Shown here: piece after piece, positions 32,864-35,040 of the stretch | How the letters are laid out: each line of letters starts with the position of its first letter | Position numbering within the stretch: the stretch's first letter is position 1 | Origin: Salinivirgaceae bacterium | GTDB taxonomy: Bacteria > Bacteroidota > Bacteroidia > Bacteroidales > Salinivirgaceae | Reading direction: 5' to 3' | Assembly (NCBI GenBank): GCA_028709085.1 | Contig: JAQVXQ010000016.1 | Location: 1-35,040 of the forward strand | Length of the DNA: 35,040 nucleotides | Notes under the pieces: generated by a model | What the model saw: only the letters and a program-made list of their open reading frames with translations | Database searches by the model: none | Told to the model about the DNA's origin: nothing | Translations under genes and position numbers: made by a program

Positions 32864-33207
32864 TAATATAAAGCTTTAAGTCCGGCATTAAATAAAATTC
32901 CGGATGTTTTAAACATAGTGAAATCGCACTCAATGAGTGTCATTTTGTTCTCAATTGCTAGTTGAACCATATCTTCAGTAGCTTTTTTGCCCCGAACAAC
33001 AATTATACATGATATATCGGACATTTCAGCGGTACGAATAGCTTGAAGATTTGCTAAACCAGTAATTAGTATTAAACTATCCGTATCTATTGTAAGTACA
33101 TCACTCATTAAGTCGGATGCAAATGCAAACTCATAATCCATATCTTCACCGGCTTCACCCGCAATTATTCGAGCATTTAATAATTTAGCGATCTCTTTTT
33201 GATTCAT
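32863..33207 (-). CDS. Degenerate DRTGG-like protein, first gene of the hydrogenase operon
   Basis: This 114-aa protein is paralogous to the DRTGG protein at 30696-31028. FAFASDLMSDVL aligns with ITGGYVSDLLSDVM, then ILITGLANLQAIRTAE, CIIVVRGKK, and MTLIECDFTMFKTSGILFNA. The GG of the signature is replaced (EFAFAS instead of ITGGYVS), so it may have lost ligand binding. I start at ATG 33207; the frame extends to 33264, but those 19 residues lie on the predicted promoter. It overlaps the RsbT-like gene by 1 nt. It probably works with its partner ATPase, but no function is established. Confidence 0.72.
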   Translation of the reverse strand: MNQKEIAKLLNARIIAGEAGEDMDYEFAFASDLMSDVLTIDTDSLILITGLANLQAIRTAEMSDISCIIVVRGKKATEDMVQLAIENKMTLIECDFTMFKTSGILFNAGLKALY

Positions 33208-33261
33208 AGAAGTGTGTTCATCATACTTTTTAAAACAATACTGCTGTCCGATTGAGGACAA

Positions 33262-33269
33262 CAAAGATA
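33262..33269 (-). promoter_or_regulatory. -7 box of the hydrogenase operon
   Basis: TATCTTTG on the minus strand matches TAnnTTTG. It lies 54 nt before the first ATG and is the same octamer as before the TM1266-like regulator/hydG pair. No TTG is seen at the -33 position, which suits a promoter needing an activator. Confidence 0.55.
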
Positions 33270-33352
33270 ATCTTACTTTATCACATTTTTAACGAATAAC
33301 ATGCCACGACAACTAATTCATATTCAGTTTAAATAAGGCAAGTTGGCGTTTA

Positions 33353-33368
33353 TGTGAATTATCTCACA
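33353..33368. promoter_or_regulatory. CRP-like operator 1 upstream of the hydrogenase operon
   Basis: TGTGA-ATTATC-TCACA is an exact match to the CRP-type consensus TGTGA-N6-TCACA. It lies about 105 bp upstream of the predicted transcription start on the minus strand. A second palindrome (TCACAC-N6-GTGTGA, 33364-33381) overlaps its right half. Confidence 0.6.
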
Positions 33369-33492
33369 CCCTTGTGTGTGATTTCTCTCTTTTGCTTATT
33401 TCTTAATGACTTGCAGGCATGTTATTAGACTGAATGTCAATACATATAGTTGTATTTGAACAGAAACAACGGGAATTTACTCAAAGCATAAA

Positions 33493-33508
33493 AGTGAATT
33501 ATTTCACA
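33493..33508. promoter_or_regulatory. CRP-like operator 2 upstream of the hydrogenase operon
   Basis: AGTGA-ATTATT-TCACA repeats operator 1 with one change in the half-site. The 19-bp context GTGAATTATYTCACACCCT is shared by both copies, 140 bp apart in the same orientation. The rest of the 485-bp gap (33208-33692) is AT-rich; it holds the -7 box and a terminator at 33617-33646. Confidence 0.55.
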
Positions 33509-33616
33509 CCCTATAAGATCTTATTTAGTGAAAATATTATTTTTTTTGCTAAACTAAAAATAGCTGAAAAAATATAATATTAGAATACGTCATGAACTAT
33601 CCCTAAAACAAAAAAA

Positions 33617-33646
33617 GATGAATGTAAATTCAATATTACATTCATC
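33617..33646 (-). terminator. Terminator of the outer-membrane barrel gene
   Basis: GATGAATGTAA (33617-33627) pairs perfectly with 33636-33646 around an 8-nt loop. On the minus strand it is followed by a T-run. It isolates the barrel gene from the hydrogenase operon. Confidence 0.8.
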
Positions 33647-33692
33647 GATTCAAATATCAAAAATATTATCCCAATACCACAATACGTTGCGA

Positions 33693-34343
33693 TTATCGTT
33701 GATTAAAATAATATCTAAAACTCATTTTCCAATCAGCAGGATTGATTTCTACACTATAGTTTGTAAATTCCGTGTTAAAATATAAACTGTCATCCGAATT
33801 TACATGAATTACACTTATAAAATTAGACTGTAGCGTTATTTCAGCGGAATTGGTTATAAAGTAAGAAACCTCAGGCATTACTGATACTCTGAGACAGAAT
33901 GTATTATAGTCAAAGTCAAAAAGAGTTTGGAAATAACTGCCGGGATCGGAATCATAGATTTTACTTCCTACTTTACCTAGTGCTACTGGAACACTTGCTC
34001 CCCAAGATAGTTTTTCAGTGATAAATGACCTATAACGGCCAAACAAAACAATACCCAATTCTCCAGCTGAAATAACATTATGATTATTGTTAAAATATAC
34101 GCCATAAGTATTGTTCTGATTGTAATATATTCCACCACCAAGTGCAAAGTTAGGCGTAATGAATTTACCAAAAATTGGAGAAATCATTAACTTATTTTCT
34201 TTGTCAAAAGAATCATATCCTTGTCCTTCAGTACTGCTAAAACCAAAAGTTCCTTCTAAAAACTGCTGATTTGAATTTTGAGCTACCGTTGATAATGTAG
34301 TAATAAAAAAAACAACTAAAATATAAAGTGAGTATATTTTCAT
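33693..34343 (-). CDS. Small outer-membrane beta-barrel protein
   Basis: This 216-aa exported protein has a signal peptide (about 1-21, hydrophobic SLYILVVFFITTLSTVA then Q). The rest is made of alternating amphipathic strands with aromatic residues (PIFGKFITPNFALGGGIYY, ISAGELGIVLFGRYRSFI, WGASVPVALGK). The final strand WKMSFRYYFNQR ends in the Phe/Arg-rich pattern of outer-membrane barrels. This matches the OMP_b-brl/PorT-like porin family of eight-stranded barrels. The cargo or role is unknown. It stands alone between argF and the hydrogenase operon, with its own terminator downstream. Confidence 0.7.
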   Translation of the reverse strand: MKIYSLYILVVFFITTLSTVAQNSNQQFLEGTFGFSSTEGQGYDSFDKENKLMISPIFGKFITPNFALGGGIYYNQNNTYGVYFNNNHNVISAGELGIVLFGRYRSFITEKLSWGASVPVALGKVGSKIYDSDPGSYFQTLFDFDYNTFCLRVSVMPEVSYFITNSAEITLQSNFISVIHVNSDDSLYFNTEFTNYSVEINPADWKMSFRYYFNQR

Positions 34344-34372
34344 ATTATTATTTGTTAAACATTAATTAATAA

Positions 34373-34405
34373 AAACAAGCCATCATTATTAATGACAGCT
34401 TGTTT
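34373..34405 (-). terminator. Terminator of the ornithine carbamoyltransferase gene
   Basis: AAACAAGC (34373-34380) pairs with GCTTGTTT (34398-34405), with an inner TCATT/AATGA stem. On the minus strand a T-rich stretch follows. Confidence 0.65.
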
Positions 34406-34424
34406 CAATCGATATTGATCTATA

Positions 34425-35040
34425 TTATGCGCCTAATGTTGCAACCATAACTGCTTTAATGGTGTGCATTCTATTCTCTGCCTCATCAAACACAACGCTT
34501 GCATCTGATTCAAACACCTCTTCGGTAACTTCCATTGATTCAATTCCAAATTTCTGAAAGGTCTCTTCTCCAATGGTTGTTTTGCGGTTGTGGAATGCGG
34601 GTAGACAATGCAAGAATTTACAATTTGGATTGCCCGTTAATTCCATGGCTTGCTTGTTAACCTGATATGGTTTAAGTAGTTTAATGCGCTCAGCCCATAC
34701 TTCGTCAGGCTCACCCATTGAAACCCACACGTCGGTATATAGGAAATCGCATCCTTTAACGCCGTCTTTAACACTCTCGGTGCGTGTAATTTTCGCTCCT
34801 GTTTCTTTAGCAATTTCTAAACACTGGTTGTAAAGATCGTCCGATGGCCAGCACTCTTTTGGAGCAACAGCACGGAAATCCATTCCCATTTTTGCTGCGC
34901 CAACCATAAGTGAGTTTCCCATATTATTGCGTGCATCGCCAAGGTATGCGAAGGTAACTTTTGATAATGGTTTGTCGCAATGTTCACGCATTGTTAGGAA
35001 ATCGGCCAAAATTTGAGTTGGATGAAACTCAGTGGTTAAA
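34425..35040 (-). CDS. argF: Ornithine carbamoyltransferase, C-terminal part (cut by window edge)
   Basis: The frame stays open through the last base of the window, so the N-terminus (carbamoyl-phosphate motif STRT) lies outside. The first visible residues, [20 protein letters not shown], are the typical HPTQ loop. [33 protein letters not shown] (ornithine-binding SMGE) and [13 protein letters not shown] (HCLP) follow. These separate it from the N-acetyl/N-succinyl-ornithine enzymes common in Bacteroidota. It makes citrulline from ornithine and carbamoyl phosphate, or runs in reverse in the arginine deiminase pathway (arcB). Anabolic or catabolic role cannot be decided without neighbours. A TTG within this stretch (35009) is not the real start. 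Confidence 0.88.
   Translation of the reverse strand, partial: LTTEFHPTQILADFLTMREHCDKPLSKVTFAYLGDARNNMGNSLMVGAAKMGMDFRAVAPKECWPSDDLYNQCLEIAKETGAKITRTESVKDGVKGCDFLYTDVWVSMGEPDEVWAERIKLLKPYQVNKQAMELTGNPNCKFLHCLPAFHNRKTTIGEETFQKFGIESMEVTEEVFESDASVVFDEAENRMHTIKAVMVATLGA

Overview
The window looks like the chromosome of an anaerobic, AT-rich Bacteroidota (Bacteroidales/Marinilabiliales-like). Several intergenic regions carry the phylum's -7 box (TAnnTTTG, sometimes with a TTG about 19 nt upstream). Most genes lack a Shine-Dalgarno sequence. FKBP-type lipoproteins, an AsmA/DUF748 protein, a SPOR protein and a beta-barrel with thrombospondin type 3 repeats are also typical of the phylum. I cannot name the species.

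Layout. Positions 1-2229 hold the end of an AsmA/DUF748-like gene that is broken by one in-frame TAA. It faces a convergent aspartate aminotransferase (2362-3555, minus). A tRNA-Arg(UCU) with a strong terminator follows on the minus strand. A plus-strand block from 4366 to 10073 encodes an NrnA-like DHH phosphoesterase, two FKBP lipoproteins, PepD and MltG. QueE is convergent with MltG. Next on the plus strand come a TM1266-like hydrogenase regulator with HydG, then a degenerate PaaK-like protein with a TGS/uridine-kinase-type nucleoside kinase, then a SPOR protein with a beta-barrel carrying an EF-hand. After a perfect 24-bp bidirectional terminator come SmpB and an MBL hydrolase (minus), then an M16 metalloprotease and an HDAC-like deacetylase (plus).

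The centrepiece is a ten-gene minus-strand operon (33207 down to 24848). In transcription order it is: DRTGG-like protein, RsbT/W-like ATPase, sensory-type [FeFe]-hydrogenase, second DRTGG protein, PHP phosphoesterase, second HATPase, a cysteine-free HndB-like protein, HydB (NuoF-like), HydA (catalytic [FeFe]-hydrogenase) and HydC (NuoE-like). The last three form an NAD(P)-linked, probably electron-bifurcating hydrogenase. HydG, encoded about 12 kb away, supplies the CO/CN ligands for its H-cluster; HydE and HydF are not in the window. The six upstream genes look like a signalling module in which a catalytically modified hydrogenase senses H2 or redox state and passes the signal through ATPase, PHP and DRTGG partners. 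Two palindromes that match the CRP consensus lie upstream of the operon.

The right edge holds a small outer-membrane barrel and the C-terminal part of an ornithine carbamoyltransferase that runs off the window.
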